Assembly (NCBI GenBank): GCA_963576475.1
Contig: OY754975.1
Location: 17,803,381 to 17,867,380 of the forward strand
Reading direction: 5' to 3'
DNA from: Molanna angustata
Lineage: Eukaryota; Arthropoda; Insecta; Trichoptera; Molannidae
Length of the DNA: 64,000 nucleotides
The notes beneath the pieces were generated by a model. It did no database searches. It had not been told where the DNA came from and was given only the letters and a program-made list of their open reading frames with translations. Numbering within the stretch: position 1 is the stretch's first letter; every line of letters starts with the position of its first letter. Shown piece after piece: positions 32,301-45,585 of this stretch. The translations under genes and the position numbers were made by a program.

Positions 32301-35300
32301 TACAGAACCTTTTTATAGAGAAGATGGTAAACGATATCTATAGTTTATACATTTTAAAAAAATAATATCTTTATGAAATTGATCGAACTCAAAGATAAAA
32401 TTTACAGGATGATGATTTAGTAGTACGCTATACATAGATACATTATACACTATACCCCATCACTATGAAAATCGTAATAGGAACTACTCTACAAAATACT
32501 CGTTGAGAAATTGATGCAAATGATGTTGAACCACTCCAGTAAAAAAAGTTCATATCAAAAATATACATATTGATTCATTAACAAAAATAATTTAATGTTG
32601 TGCAGATGGGTTTAGGTATGTATTATGTGATAATAATATTATAATTAAGAATCTGGCCAATACAACATACTATAGGAGTCGTCTCGTAAACAGAAATCAT
32701 AACAAAAATATTGGCCAAGGGTATTTTTGTCAGATTATCTGCCAAGAAAATCGCTAGCATCAAACAGAACCGGATTTCAATAATAAATAAACGTCAGGTT
32801 TTACATCGACTAGAGATGAATATCATTATTTATCGACCACTTGTTTGGTTTTAAGAAAAATAAAACAATGCGAACGCGAGCTTTGCAAAAAAATGTACCT
32901 ACACTGTCAAGTGAAATATTGAATGAGAAACACATAAAAAATATCATTAAAATACTCGAAATCTTAAACATCATCTATTTTAGTAAAACAATCATTTGAA
33001 AGTAAATAAACATGTCAGAATAGCAGCAAAAAAGCTTTTGGGAAAAAAATGTAAACTAAAAGAGATAAAAATTAAAGGTTTCGATTCGATTCGATTCCTA
33101 GTACAGCAGATATTTATTTAATTTAAAATTTCTTATGTAAATATTGCTTCTTACTGGTTTGATGTAAGAAATTATCATTTGGCAATTATCTCGCCACTAT
33201 TGTAGTAGTATTAGTAGTAGTAGAATTAATAACATTTATTTAGATGTAAACACATATGTAAAAATTAATACATCTAGTTTAAACAAAAAATAAAACACTT
33301 AGAAACAGACAAGTAAAGCAAGAGTATGACATAAAATTATAAAAACATCATTAAAACTATGGAAAGCATATTTTTTTTTATTTTTAATTATGTATTCCGC
33401 ACATAGCCTACTAAACGTGACAAGACTCGTGGTTTATTTAATGTTTGGTGAAAACTATTATAAATTTTGAGAACTTTATGGTAAAAACTATTTTGTGTAC
33501 ATGTTAATCTTGTTTTTGGAAGTCTAAAATCCTGACATCTTCTCGTAGGGTAGGTGTGAATATTGACATTGAGTAAGATATATGTTTATTTTTATTATGA
33601 GGTACCTACAATAAAAGATCATATAAAATTCATAAAAAATACACAGTGAGTACCTATTGCAAGGAGTAAAATAATAAAACTTAGGATGTAATAATCGACT
33701 TATACTAACAACAGTAGTAAGGAATTTTAACAAATGTATAGGATGAATTAGAAGAAAAACAGAAAATATAAACCCACCTACATAAAATAATATTGAAAGG
33801 ATAACTATTTATTTATTATTTGATACTGGTTTCAATAGTCGTGATTTATTTTTTTCTTATATAGGCGGATAGTGATGAACAAGTAAAAGATCAAGAACAT
33901 AACTTTTGCTCATGATTTTGAATTAACAGGTATTGGCTTCCCAGTTTTGCAACTTTGTCAAAAAATGAAACTATTTATTTATATAAGTACGAACTTATAA
34001 AATAAGAAATATAATTGAGAGTGGATCAGACTATATCATACGAGATAAAGACCAAGACATCTGGTCTTCATTTGACATAATGCAGTAGATAAAATACATA
34101 TTTTGAACTTCATTACAGTTTATTTAATATTTATCAGATTTCTACCGGACCTGAGAAATACACAGATATGTGAGTGATATAATAGCAAAGTGATATGTTG
34201 AAATGACAAGGTTTAAATCACAAATAGAAAATAAATGTCATAGAGATTTTCCGCCAATCAATATGAAATATCTCGAGATAAACATTTCACACCTTTCTTT
34301 ACACGTAAAAAAAACACAATTTCATGTTTAGTCCACTACTTATTTTAAATTTGTTGAACGTCTAAAGATGATAATCTTGTTATATTTTAAGCTGTTCAAC
34401 TCGATGCAAGGACAAGGATACACAAATAATGTATCAATCAGCGATGTGAAAAAAGGCATTTAATATAAATATGACAAGATGTTTATAATTGTTCTAAAGT
34501 TTCTGTGGTATTATTTTATAAATTGAGAAAAGATGAATCGACATGTACGAAAAAATCTACGACATGTTATTTACAATTTCTTCGCTTTTGAAAATAGAAA
34601 AAACATTTCAAAAGCGAAACATTATAGTAAAACCAGTAACTTAAGGCACTTACATGGCTTACGACCTGTCATCGGCTGGTTTACGTGATCACTTTATGCA
34701 CTTGCGCAACGTTCACCAATTATACCTACCTATAATGTTCCGTCTATATTGAGACATAAAATTTGTCATTAAATATCATTGACTCCCGAACGGGGAAAAA
34801 ATAAAAAAATCCAATGTTTGCGTATATGCAACTAAAAATATATTCGATTTAACTATCAATTCGATTAAGTTTATTATTAGAATTTTGGAACTTAGTAATA
34901 AATTTTCAACAATTTATTTACATTTCCCATTGTGTGTACTAACTGGTTAATAACTAAAACAATGAGCTATTTATACAAAGTTAAATAAATTAATTAGTTT
35001 CATTTTATAATTGGATATTATTTAGTTGGTTTAGGGCATACAGAGGATACAAAATTCGATTGTACACTAAACATTTTATTGTAATTATTTATTAGTTAAT
35101 AAAATTTACATTTAGTCATAATTATTTTTACACCAAACTGTATTAACTGTATTAACAGTTTGTCAGTGCAAGCTCCACTCGTACATTGCAAATAAATAGT
35201 TATTCAACCATCAATATAAATCTACACGTATACAAAACATCAAAATTAAACCATTTTACAGTGAACATAAAGCAAAAACTCGAAAAGAAAAAAAATATAT

Positions 35301-35404
35301 ATGAATCAAATCAATTTAAACAATTCAAAATAAAGTTTATCAAAAACACAACAATGAAAAACAGAGTTAATAAGAACAAAAATGAAAATATTGAAAGCAA
35401 TAAA
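32301..35404. other. Intergenic with SINE B tail and TAG repeats
   Basis: A fragment like the preceding repeat lies at 32435-32530. A SINE family B tail is at 33085-33200 (AAATATTGCTTCTTACTGG, GGCAATTATCTCGCCACTAT), followed by a short (TAG)n. The rest is unrecognised A+T-rich DNA; short open frames are unsupported. Confidence 0.4.
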
Positions 35405-35640
35405 AATTAGGTATGCCAAGTGTAAAATTGTTTTAAAGAAATTTTTATCTTTTTCTTGTCTTTCATCACAGTACCCAGTATATGTTTAGGTAGTTTATTG
35501 AATAGTTTCGGTATTATTTTTCCCTTAGCTCTGTCACCGTAAAAGTTATTTGTTTTTGGTATTGTCACTAAGTGGTTCATTATTTTTCGAGTTACATCAT
35601 AAACAGAATCTGATAGTTTGCCATTAAACAAAAATAAATT
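35405..35640 (-). pseudogene. Possible LINE C-terminal fragment
   Basis: The minus-strand frame 35631-35407 reads YDVTRKIMNHLVTIPKTNNF, KIIPKLFNKLPKHIL and ISLKQFYTWH. The pattern of a basic stretch, F..LP..I and a final SLK.F is seen at the C-terminus of many LINE polymerases that replace the zinc knuckle. Short and diverged. Confidence 0.5.
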
Positions 35641-36967
35641 AATAAATAATATAACATCCTTTTATGCAATATTCGATGAATATTGATCCCTGAAAATGGA
35701 GAAAAGGTCAGAGTTAATAATTTAAAATAATCCCATAATACGTCGTGTAGTCTGAAATTCATTAATCTCAAAATGTTATCTAAATATTGGCGCTACTAAA
35801 GGAGGATTATATTGATGAAACAATATCAACTGTATACTGTTTGTTCTGTACATCAGGTATACCCACAATATACAATACCTCAAGGAGCCTGTTCCACAAA
35901 CGACTCGAAGAATTTTAACAAAGCAAATTTCCAAGATTGCTTTTATTATTATTGTTTATGAAACCGTTCAAAGAGGAAAAAAATTATAATAGAAACTTTC
36001 AGATATTGTTTTTGAGCCGGTTCAAAAAATGCCTAAAAATTTCTATAAGATGGAAACTTTCAAGACTTTGTCTCCAAAAAATATTGCAAATTTTCAAAAC
36101 GAGTACCTACCGAAATAAGCAACCATCCGAGGATGTGAAAAATATGAATTATAAAGTTTATTTTTCGTGTCTTTGAAACCAAGACACGCCATTTTTGGAT
36201 ATCTCATCAAATGTAGAAATAAAAACTCTAACCGAAAAAGAACTAATTAATTTATGTATGTACTTAATGAAACAATGTCTCAAAATATAATACAATGTTT
36301 TCATTTTAAACTTTTTCTTTTTGAAAATTCCTTTCACATCGACGTTAACTAAAAAGTAGTGTACAAAACAGGTTGTAAGCATTTTTAACACCCCAATTTT
36401 AAAACAAATTACTCAAATACATGTAACAGTGTGTTTCTAAAAAATACCATAAGCATTTTCAACATTTCTCTAGTGAATGTTCGTCACAAAATTTAAAAAT
36501 TCAGCATTAATTCTCCTAAACTATTTATTTAAAATACCTATCCTTTTTTACGACATTTTTTTTAAATTACTCCATAACAAAAGAGTGAATAAAATCGAAG
36601 TGAATAACCGATATTTTTATTCAATTCAAGTCAGGTTTGTTTTCAAATTGCAAAATATCAACAAATTTGGAGTTTTCGATATTTTGAATCACATACAAAC
36701 CATTTTTAACGCACGCGACAGTTACCCTTACTAACGCGTAACTCCATAGTACATAAGGCGGTTTTAATATATATCATGTTTTCAGTCAATAGGTTTAGCT
36801 TTATATGTCCTCTTAAAGTAAATTGTGGAATCATTAGTTAAATAAGTGTTTTTCATTAAAATACCTATTTTTTTTAATGGAATTCCATCAAAAACTATTA
36901 GTCTAAGAGATAGCAACGTCAAAAAACAATAAATTTTTAATGGCTGTTTTTTTATATTCCTTACCCT
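35641..36967. other. Intergenic, nothing recognised
   Basis: Open frames of 77-85 codons (35937-36734) are A+T-driven and lack domains. Confidence 0.35.
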
Positions 36968-37312
36968 ATTGAATATAGGTATGAAAAGGGTAAGTCTGGT
37001 ACCTGGGAGTGGTTGCGTTTACCAGTGCGCATCCCCTTATTCGTTTGTTTCTGTGTAAGACCTTTTTGTGCTCTTATTTCATCCATCTGATTACAAAGAA
37101 ACTTGGCGGTTTGTTGGGCGCACACCCGGGAAGGTTTCTAAAAAAATCTTCTTCTTTTCTAATATTTTTTTACATAGTTCAATAACAGTTTCACAATTGG
37201 ACGGATTTTATAGGTATATTGAAATAATGTTAAAATCTGCAATTTTCACCTTTAAAAGATGATACGTAGTATGCGCACTGGTAAACCCAGTAACATGCTT
37301 ATATTCAATCTA
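36968..37312. mobile_element. MITE-like element with about 45-60 bp inverted ends
   Basis: The left end TTGAATATAGGTATGAAAAG ... GTTTACCAGTGCGCAT is mirrored on the right: the reverse complement reads TTGAATATAAGCATG, then GGTTTACCAGTGCGCAT. The right arm lacks about 15 bp. The interior (CATCTGATTACAAAGAAACT) is shared with 19690-19912. Confidence 0.55.
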
Positions 37313-37315
37313 ATT

Positions 37316-37530
37316 TATTAATAGTTTGTTAATACACAAACATTTTTACATATTTAGGTTATATAACTAACGCCCCACTAGGCAAGACCTGCTCTGGGTC
37401 TGTTACTTTTACACAATAGGGTATACAAATTATTTACACATAGAGGTTATTAATTATTTATATAAGAGAATTATTGATATAAGGTGCACAAAAGTTACAT
37501 TCAAGTATTTTACAAAATATTAAATATGAT
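37316..37530 (-). mobile_element. LINE 3' end with stem-loop
   Basis: The reverse complement is closely similar to 3390-3540 (CCTAAATATGTAAAAATG, GTATTAACAA), including the hairpin at 37366-37409 (GACCCA .. AGG-TCTTG-CCT .. TGGGGC). Upstream sequence to about 37530 may be 3' UTR. Confidence 0.6.
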
Positions 37531-37690
37531 TAAGAAGTAAAGTTTTAGATTAAATAAGATAAATGAATTAAAAGAAATGAAATATTGGAATTAAAAGTAA
37601 AAGTAAATAAGTCAGATGTTAAGGGTGGACAACCCCCTCAGCATAGAGCCTGCCCGAAGATATGTACATATGTATGTTAATTTTCATTTA

Positions 37691-39920
37691 CGGGGACACG
37701 GAAGGAGCCTCCACGTAGATTGAGTTTCGGTTAACTTCGGAAAAGCAATCGGGCGTCCCTGGAAACGGCAGAATGCCGGCCAATCCTTCCACCACCGGAG
37801 CACCAACCAAAATAACGAGCTTTTCAAAAAGGCGTTTTTCAAGGCCAACTCTACTGACAATTTCGATAAATATCGAAGGCTTATCAACTGACAAGGAAAA
37901 TCTGCTATGCAATATTTGTAATGAAAATAACTGTGACATCATGCTGCTACAGGAGACACATAGAGGGGTCGAGGGTCGTAGACCGAAAATTGAGGGAATG
38001 AAACTGGTGTTGGAAAGACCACATGACAAGTATGTAGTGCCATATTTGTTAAAAATAACATCAGTGTGGTCTCAGCGAGCTTAACCTGCAAAGATGATAT
38101 CGAAATCCTCACAATCGAAGCTAACAAATGCACAATCACATCTGTCTATAAACCACCTCTGAAGCCATTTGATTTTGAAGAACCTGAAAACTTCAATACT
38201 CATCCAGTAAAAATAGTGATGGGAGACTTTAACAGTCATAGTACTGCATGGGGTTACCAGGAGACAGATGAAAATGGCGAAAAACTTGAAAACTGGGCAG
38301 AGGGTCGAAATCTTAAATTGCTGTATGATCCTAAACAGCCGGCATCATTTATGAGTGGAAGGTGGCGAAAGGGTTACAACCCGGATAATATTTGGGTTAG
38401 TGACAGAATCGCCTATCAAGCAACTAAACATGTACTGCCGCCAATACCAAAAACACAGCACAGACCAATTATGTATGTGATATCAGCAGCGATTAGACCT
38501 GAGACTGTTCCATTTGTGAGAAGGTTCAATTTTAAAAAGACAAACTGGGTATGTTTCTCTAGAGAACTGGATCAAGAAATTGTAAAGTTGGAGCCAGATC
38601 CAAAATCTTATGATGACTTTGTCACACTTGTTAAGAAAATAGCCAGAAAACATATACCCCGAGGCTGCAGAACTGAATATATAGCGGGTATTAACGAGGA
38701 CTCTAATTCAATACAGGAGAGGTACCAGAAACTATACACAGAAGATCCATTCTCCGAGGAGACCATCCAAGCCAGGGAAAGGGTAATGCAAGCTGTCTCT
38801 CAATCAAGAACAAATAGATGGTGTAAATTAGTATTCGACTTGGACATGAAGCAAAACAGTAGGCGTGCATGGAAACTGATCAAAAACCTTAATAATGATC
38901 CACAAGCACCAACCCTAGGTCTGAACCAAGTAACACCAGACCAAGTAGCGCACCACCTACTCCTAAACGGAAAAACACCGAGCCAGAGAAAGATCAAAAT
39001 CCAAAGAGATACAGAAAATGAAATTAGTATTTTAAGCACCCCATTTGATACTGACGAGCTTAAACGTGCCATTGCCCATATGAAAGACAACAAAGCAGCC
39101 GGCCTGGATGATATCCGAACAGAGCAAATAAGGCACTTTGGACCTTGCACTTTGGAATGGATGGCAAAGATGATGAACAGGTGTGCGACGACATTCTGTA
39201 TCCCGAAGCTATGGCGGAAGGCGAAGGTTGTCGCCCTTTTAAAGCCGGGTAAAGAGCCATCGGACCCAAAAAATTTCCGTCCCGTGTCATTGCTGTGTCA
39301 TCTGTTCAAAGCTATAGAGAAAATGATTTTAACCAGGGCCTTTGGAACGATTGAGGATAAAATTATAAAAGAACAAGCAGGTTTTATGCCTGGCAGATCC
39401 TGCTATAGCCAAGTTCTCAATCTTACCCAACATACTGAAGATGGTTTCGATAAAGGTATGAGCAAGCAGAAAACTGACCCTAGACATCCAATGTATGGCT
39501 CACAGCCGCATCAGTGCAGACTCAAGTCCAGAAGAAGCTTCCTGGAGATGACCGCCCCTATAGTTGGCCTCCCCGAGGCCCGAAGGCTGTCACTGTGGCG
39601 TGATAGTGTCGAACGCACGCAGCTACCACCCGCGGAGGACGTGTCAGTGGGACACAACCTGCCTTATCCAACATGGAGAGCGCTCAATGGGCTCAGAACG
39701 GGTGTCTCCTGCTGTTACAGTGACCTCAAGAAATGGGGTTACAGAGAGGAAGACATCTGCGAGTGTGGCGCCAGACAGGACAACGTGCACCTACTGTCAT
39801 GTCCCATGACAGGAGCGACATGCACGCACCAAGACACAGTGATAGCGAACACTAGTGGAATCCGAGTGGCTGAATATTGGGGGCTACGAATATGATGGTG
39901 TTCCGTACACGGAAAGTAAG
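37691..39920 (+). mobile_element. Non-LTR retrotransposon insertion with 13-bp target duplication
   Basis: The 13-bp sequence TAATTTTCATTTA lies directly before (37678-37690) and after (39921-39933) the element, fixing both ends. It starts CGGGGACACGGAAGGAGCC and ends CACGGAAAGTAAG. Only one long coding region is inside; an ORF1 is absent, so the copy is probably 5'-truncated. The polymerase is internally deleted. Confidence 0.85.
37719..39895 (+). pseudogene. LINE ORF2: endonuclease, broken RT, C-terminal knuckle
   Basis: The first part (to about 38034) is the N-terminus of an apurinic-type endonuclease (TISINIEGLS, MLLQETHRGV). A one-base deletion near 38032 shifts the frame; the rest is open to 39895, with VMGDFNSHSTAWGYQETD, PDNIWVSD and QHRPI completing the endonuclease. 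RT begins with VVALLKPGKEP, NFRPVSLLCHLFKAIEKMI and QAGFMPGRSC. At about 39460, after TEDGFDKGM, it jumps to SKQKTDPRHPMYG, so palm motifs including the Y/F-x-D-D box are gone. The C-terminus ends with CECGARQDNVHLLSCP. A Jockey-superfamily assignment fits, not proven. Confidence 0.88.
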
Positions 39921-40089
39921 TAATTTTCATTTATTGCATTGGATATTTTTTACTCATTTTGAATCATAACAAATAAACAGGTCAAAAATTACCAAAAACT
40001 ATTTTCTTGAAAAGTGAGTATATTGCTTCATATTTACCTTCCCGAGCGGCGCCGGGTATAAAAAAACTAGTATAAATATTTTAACTCGT

Positions 40090-40440
40090 TATGATATAAC
40101 TAGTTGCATCAAACACATGTGATCCAACTGTCGATGGCTATTGTATGTATAATTGAAGAATACGTACCAAACTATTAATACATAAAACAAATTAATAAAT
40201 ATTTTAAGATATTTTGTTTTCTATATAAAACATGTAGGTATGTATGCCAGGATAGGATAGTATAGAGGTCAGTCTGTTTTTCCTACCCAGAATATGAAAA
40301 CAGTATGATGGTATGTATGTACGTTTGAGTGAGATATTGTGTATGCCTTACAAATTGTATGAAACAAAGCCGTCTCTAAACATAATTTTTTGAAAAATTG
40401 TTAAAAAAAGTTTGAGTTGTACTGCTACGATGTTCATTTT
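40090..40440 (+). repeat. Family X, 5' part, unit 1
   Basis: It starts ACTAGTTGCATCAAACACAT then GATCCAACTGTCGATGGC and keeps the family order to the AATTGTTAAAAAAAG region. Confidence 0.65.
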
Positions 40441-40444
40441 TTTA

Positions 40445-41260
40445 ATATAAACTAGTTGCATGTAACACATGAGATCCAACTGTCGATAGCAATAGTATTT
40501 ATAGTTGAAGAATAAGAACCAGACTATAAACCCATGAATACAAATTATTACAAATTTAAAAAAAGGTTGGTATATATGTCAAGATAGGGCAGTATGGAGG
40601 TCAGTCCTCTTTTCCTACCTGGAATATGAAAACAGCATGATGGTTCTGTATGTATGTTTGGAGATTAAGTATCAAACTATTAAGTCTTCTTACATATTGT
40701 GTATAGGCGACTACCATACAAATTGTATGAAGCGATGTCGTCACTAAATTCAATTTATATAAAAATTGTTAAAAAAAAATTGAGATTTACTTCTACAATC
40801 TAAATATTTTTATAGAAAATTAAATTATTTAGTTGGGGTGTTTCGGCTTTTTTCGATATTTTTAAAAGATTTGGAAATATAGGCAGTTAAACTCATAAAT
40901 TTATCATAAAAAAAATATTTTTCTTAATAAAAAATGTTTGAGAAACCCTGGAATTTTTTTGAAAAAACCCATTTGCAATTTTGTATTTGTCTATGTTTGT
41001 ACCAATTTTCAGCGTTCTAGCTTTTATGGTTTCTGAGATATATGGAAAAATAAACCAAAAATTCAAAAGTTGATAACCCCTGACTGAAACAAAAATTCAC
41101 CATTCTGAGTATAAAAGTTTTGGAGGTTTATAACTTTTTATATGTCTTGAAATTTTTGGCTCTGTAAATTGAGCGGATCAAAAGTTATAAGGGGGGGGAC
41201 AGACAGACACACAGACATACAGACACACACACACTGCAATGCAATGTTCATATTTTTTGT
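40445..41260 (+). repeat. Family X, unit 2
   Basis: It starts ACTAGTTGCATGTAACACAT, matches 29216-30010 through GGCAGTTAAACTCATAAATT, TTTCTGAGATATATGG and GAGCGGATCAAAAGTTATAA, and ends in a G-run followed by CAGA/CA repeats (41200-41235). Confidence 0.7.
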
Positions 41261-41602
41261 AAAAAGTTAAATTTTCTAGTTGGGGTGTTTCGGCTTATTT
41301 CGATATTTTTAAAAACTTTTGAAATATAGGCAGTTAAACACATAAATTTATCAGAAAAAATGTTTTTCTAAATAAAAAATAAATTTGAAATTTTGTATTT
41401 GTCTATGTTCATATTAATTTTAAGCGTTCTAGCTTTTATGGTCTCTGAGATATATGGAAAAATAAAGTAAAAATTCAAAAGTTGATAACTTCTGACTGAA
41501 ACAAAAAATCAAAATTCTGAGTATAAAAGTTTTGTAGGCCTATAATTGTCTATATATTCTGAAATTTTGGGCACTGTAAATTGAGCGGATCAAAAGTTGT
41601 AA
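41260..41602 (+). repeat. Family X, unit 3 (middle part)
   Basis: It begins near TTCTAGTTGGGGTGTTTCGG, repeats the central blocks and ends GAGCGGATCAAAAGTTGT directly before the long CA array. The units thus lie head to tail. Confidence 0.65.
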
Positions 41603-42404
<802 letters not shown>

Positions 42405-42665
42405 CTGTAAAAGCATTTTCCAACTGTTGATTTGTTCAAGAGAATTTGTTAATCTTAACATATCGACAAAGTATCAAGCCAAGATGCGCAAGATTTGTAT
42501 GCAGTGTCTATATTTTTCACGGTTTTTCAAACTTTGATGTCAAAAAACACCAACTTAGAGGCTTCGCAGCATATATGAATTTGCTTTGAATTCGGAGTAA
42601 AACATTTAGTGTGTCTGTTGTGGGTGTGTGTGTGTGTATCCGTCCCCCCTTATAACTTTTGATCC
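42405..42665 (-). repeat. Family X, 3' half (minus strand)
   Basis: In reverse complement: GATCAAAAGTTATAAGG, a CA-rich run, GTTTTACTCCGAATTC, GCTGCGAAGCCTCTAAGTTG, GATACTTTGTCGATATG, then the terminal hairpin (42424-42467). It faces the units upstream. Confidence 0.65.
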
Positions 42666-42895
42666 GAAAATGGAAGCACTATTCTAATCTGGTGCCTCAT
42701 AGCTACACATATACTATGTCGAATATTAATTTTGAGACGCACCCAATAACAAGATACCACACGTTCTTGACTTATGATGTTGATCGTCTGACAAATCCAG
42801 AGTGTAAACATAGTCAAAGAAAAATTGTAACGGATCGGGAATCGAACTATAAGTTTTGACTCAGGAGTCAAGTATATATTACTTTGATTCTCGAG
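42661..42895 (-). mobile_element. Family T 5' fragment joined to SINE family A (minus strand)
   Basis: 42661-42702 matches the start of family T in reverse (TGAGGCACCAGATTAGAATA). From about 42715 the minus strand shows SINE A features: box B-like GATTCCCGATCC region, GTCAGACGATCAACATCATA and GTTATTGGGTGCGTC. Both are degraded. Confidence 0.5.
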
Positions 42896-44215
42896 TAAAA
42901 ATTAGACTGAATCAGAAACTTAAAAGGTATTTAAAATGAATAGGCATATCAGATATTAGATTTATGATTGCGAAACATATAGTTATTTCTAGTACATACT
43001 CAAAGTTAAGTTAATTTCAAGGAAAGTCTGACTATTATATTATAATTGTTACAAGTAATTCATAAGTACCCAACTGGCGACTCTAATAACATATTGTTTA
43101 ATATATTAATTTTGTCATTAATGTCTTTCACAAATGTATCTTTATTTAACCTCGAAACAGGATTTGTGAGGTTGAATAACATTATACTATATAAATTTTG
43201 TTCTGTAAAGTGAGAGATTCTATAAATAAATAAATAAAATATTAGGAATAAACAAAAATCATATGTGTAGTAGAGAATCTAATCGACAGATCACAACTTT
43301 CAGATGTCAGCGACGATTGAGAGCAGAAGAAGCTGATTTTGCATATAAAGATTTCTCTTATTTATTTCCATCATATTGTCAGCTATCCGCTCGTCATGTT
43401 ATAAATTCAATTCAAAAATTGGGACTTGGTCCAAAGGAAATATTCCGTTGAGTGTCACCACTTTTGCTTTGTGCTGTTACTCATTATCTTAATCACAGAA
43501 ACATCTGTTGTTTTAAAACAAACGGAATAAAAGTGAAAAAAAAATCAGATCATATTTCATACCACATGTTTTTGTTTACGTCCAATTTTCGATACATCGG
43601 GATCTCAAGATAGAATGAGTGGGCTAACGGCGGTACATAAAGGAAGCATTAACGATCGTTACGATAAAATAAAGTTTATAGGGAATGATTGTGGAAATTC
43701 TTCAAAGGTGAATAATTTTTCGAAACGAACATATCCTGTATACCTCGCATCGCATTTCATGGACTAATATTTTGTCCTCGCAACTTTTATGTGCGTTAGT
43801 AAAATGTGGAAATGTCAGAAAATGCATAAAAGCGGAATATACGATCTGCATAATATATGACATGCCTGAGACGATGAACCCTGGAAAAAAATATCGTCTT
43901 CATAATTAGATATAAAATAACTTGAAGATTTTTTTTAAGCTGGAAATAGTTAATTTTGATAATAACCGTAAAATGATATGCATAAAGAGTACATAATTTA
44001 TTTAAACGTATAAATGGCGAAGAGCTAAAATATACTTCACCATAAAATTGTAAAAATACAGGCGCTGTGATATGTGATTTGAATTGTAAAAGAGACATAC
44101 TAATTGTCTAAAAATAATAATTATTATAATACTAGCTTTTATGTCCCGCCGTTGGCCAAGAATGTAAAATTGTGAAAGAAAAAGCAATCGTTTTTATAAT
44201 ATTGTCACCCAATTA
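42896..44215. other. Intergenic, nothing recognised
   Basis: The 62-codon open frame at 43263-43451 has no recognised domain. No repeat match seen. Confidence 0.35.
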
Positions 44216-44219
44216 TTTT

Positions 44220-44900
44220 GCAATATCAGACTATAAAAAGTGGTTTGAAATTTGATTGAGTTTAAGTATTGTAAAATGTTCAAGTGATGGCCACAACCCA
44301 TTCTTTTTTATATATTGCTATAAAGTGTGAATGAAGTATAATATTTATACAATTTCTGCTCGCATGGACTATGCGTAATGGTTTTAAATATGACTGTTTA
44401 TCAACGTTGTAAAGAGATTGGTTTGGCCACAACCCCCATTTTTAAATATTATCATCGAAAACAAATTGTAATGTGTACCTATTGAAAATTTAGTAATTTT
44501 CGATGTTGGGATGTGGTTAAAATTTGATTAAACAAACGTAGGTACTGAAAAGATCTAGTATTGGTCACATCCCATTCGTTTTTATATTTTTTCATCAAGT
44601 GTGCATTATATTTTTGCTCAATTTGACTGAAAGTCTTCATTAACGAAGAAGAAGAAGACTTGAACTATAGTAAATAATTTTTAATTTGAATATAAATGTT
44701 GTGAAGAGTTCAGTAATGGCCACAACCCCCATTCTTTAAATATTAGGTGTTGAAAATTATTCAAAATAGGATGATATAAATGGTTTAAATTTAATTAAAC
44801 AAAAGTATTGAAAAGATTCTAGTGCAGGTTATATCGTCACATCCCATATCCCATTCATTTCATATGTATTTTCATCAAGTGTGCATATCGTTAGTAATAT
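44220..44900. repeat. Imperfect tandem repeat, about 290-bp period
   Basis: GGCCACAACCC.CATT or GGTCACATCCCATTC recurs near 44288, 44428, 44563, 44718 and 44838. Shared segments include ATGGTTTAAAT..GATTAAACAA, GTATTGAAAAGAT and TTTTCATCAAGTGTGCAT. The motif resembles the TIR of the MITE at 61219 (GGCCACAGCCCACTCG). Confidence 0.6.
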
Positions 44901-44922
44901 TTCTGCACAATAGACTATTAGA

Positions 44923-45404
44923 CTTAAAACTAACCCAAAAGACTAAATAAAAAAGAGAAAAATAAGTATAAGACTATAAGAAATAGTTTGTATAAAAAAC
45001 TATTCCAATGGTCTACATAAAATAAGTAAAAATACATATACCTAATAGAAGAATTAGACTATTGGAAATAGATTGTATAAAAGCTCACCCAAAGGTCTAC
45101 AAAAAAGAAGAAGAAGAATATTTAGACTATTGGAAATAGTTTGTATAAATACTGACCAAAAGGTCTACATAAAAGAAAATGAATAAGACTATTGGAAATA
45201 GTTTGTATTAAAACTCTCCCAAAAGTCTACGTACTTAAATGAAGAAGAATAATAATTAGACTAAAGGAAATAATTTTTATAAAAAAATGACCCAAATGTA
45301 TACATAAAAGAAGAAGAAGATGAATTAGACAATAGGAAATAGTTTGTATAAAAACTGCCCTAAAGGTCTACATAAAATTAAGAAGAAAAAGAATTAGACT
45401 CCAG
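44923..45404. repeat. Minisatellite, 60-90 bp unit, about 7 copies
   Basis: The unit is AGACTATTGGAAATAGTTTG, TATAAAAACTGACCC, AAAGGTCTACATAAAAG and a GAAGAAGAA-rich end. Units vary in length mainly in the GAA part. Confidence 0.85.
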
Positions 45405-45580
45405 GACCCGCCGCTTCAGGCCCTTCAGTACCTCCCGTCCCTTTAATCCCTCATTACGTCCCTTCCCATCAGGCCCTTCAGTACCTTCCGTCCCTTCAGG
45501 CAGTTTTATACCTCCCGTCCCTTCAGGCCCTTTAGTGCCTCCCTTCCCTTCATTACATCCCGTCCCATCAGTCGGTTAAG
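45405..45580. repeat. C-rich minisatellite
   Basis: Repeats of CCCTTCAGTACCTCCCGTCC and variants (CCCTTCAGGC, CCCTTCATTACATCCC). The composition is strikingly different from the A+T-rich surroundings. Confidence 0.8.
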
Positions 45581-45585
45581 AAAAG

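Noticed and set aside
38800..39290. Minus-strand frames of 76-116 codons inside the LINE
   Set aside because: Antisense shadows of the endonuclease/RT frame.
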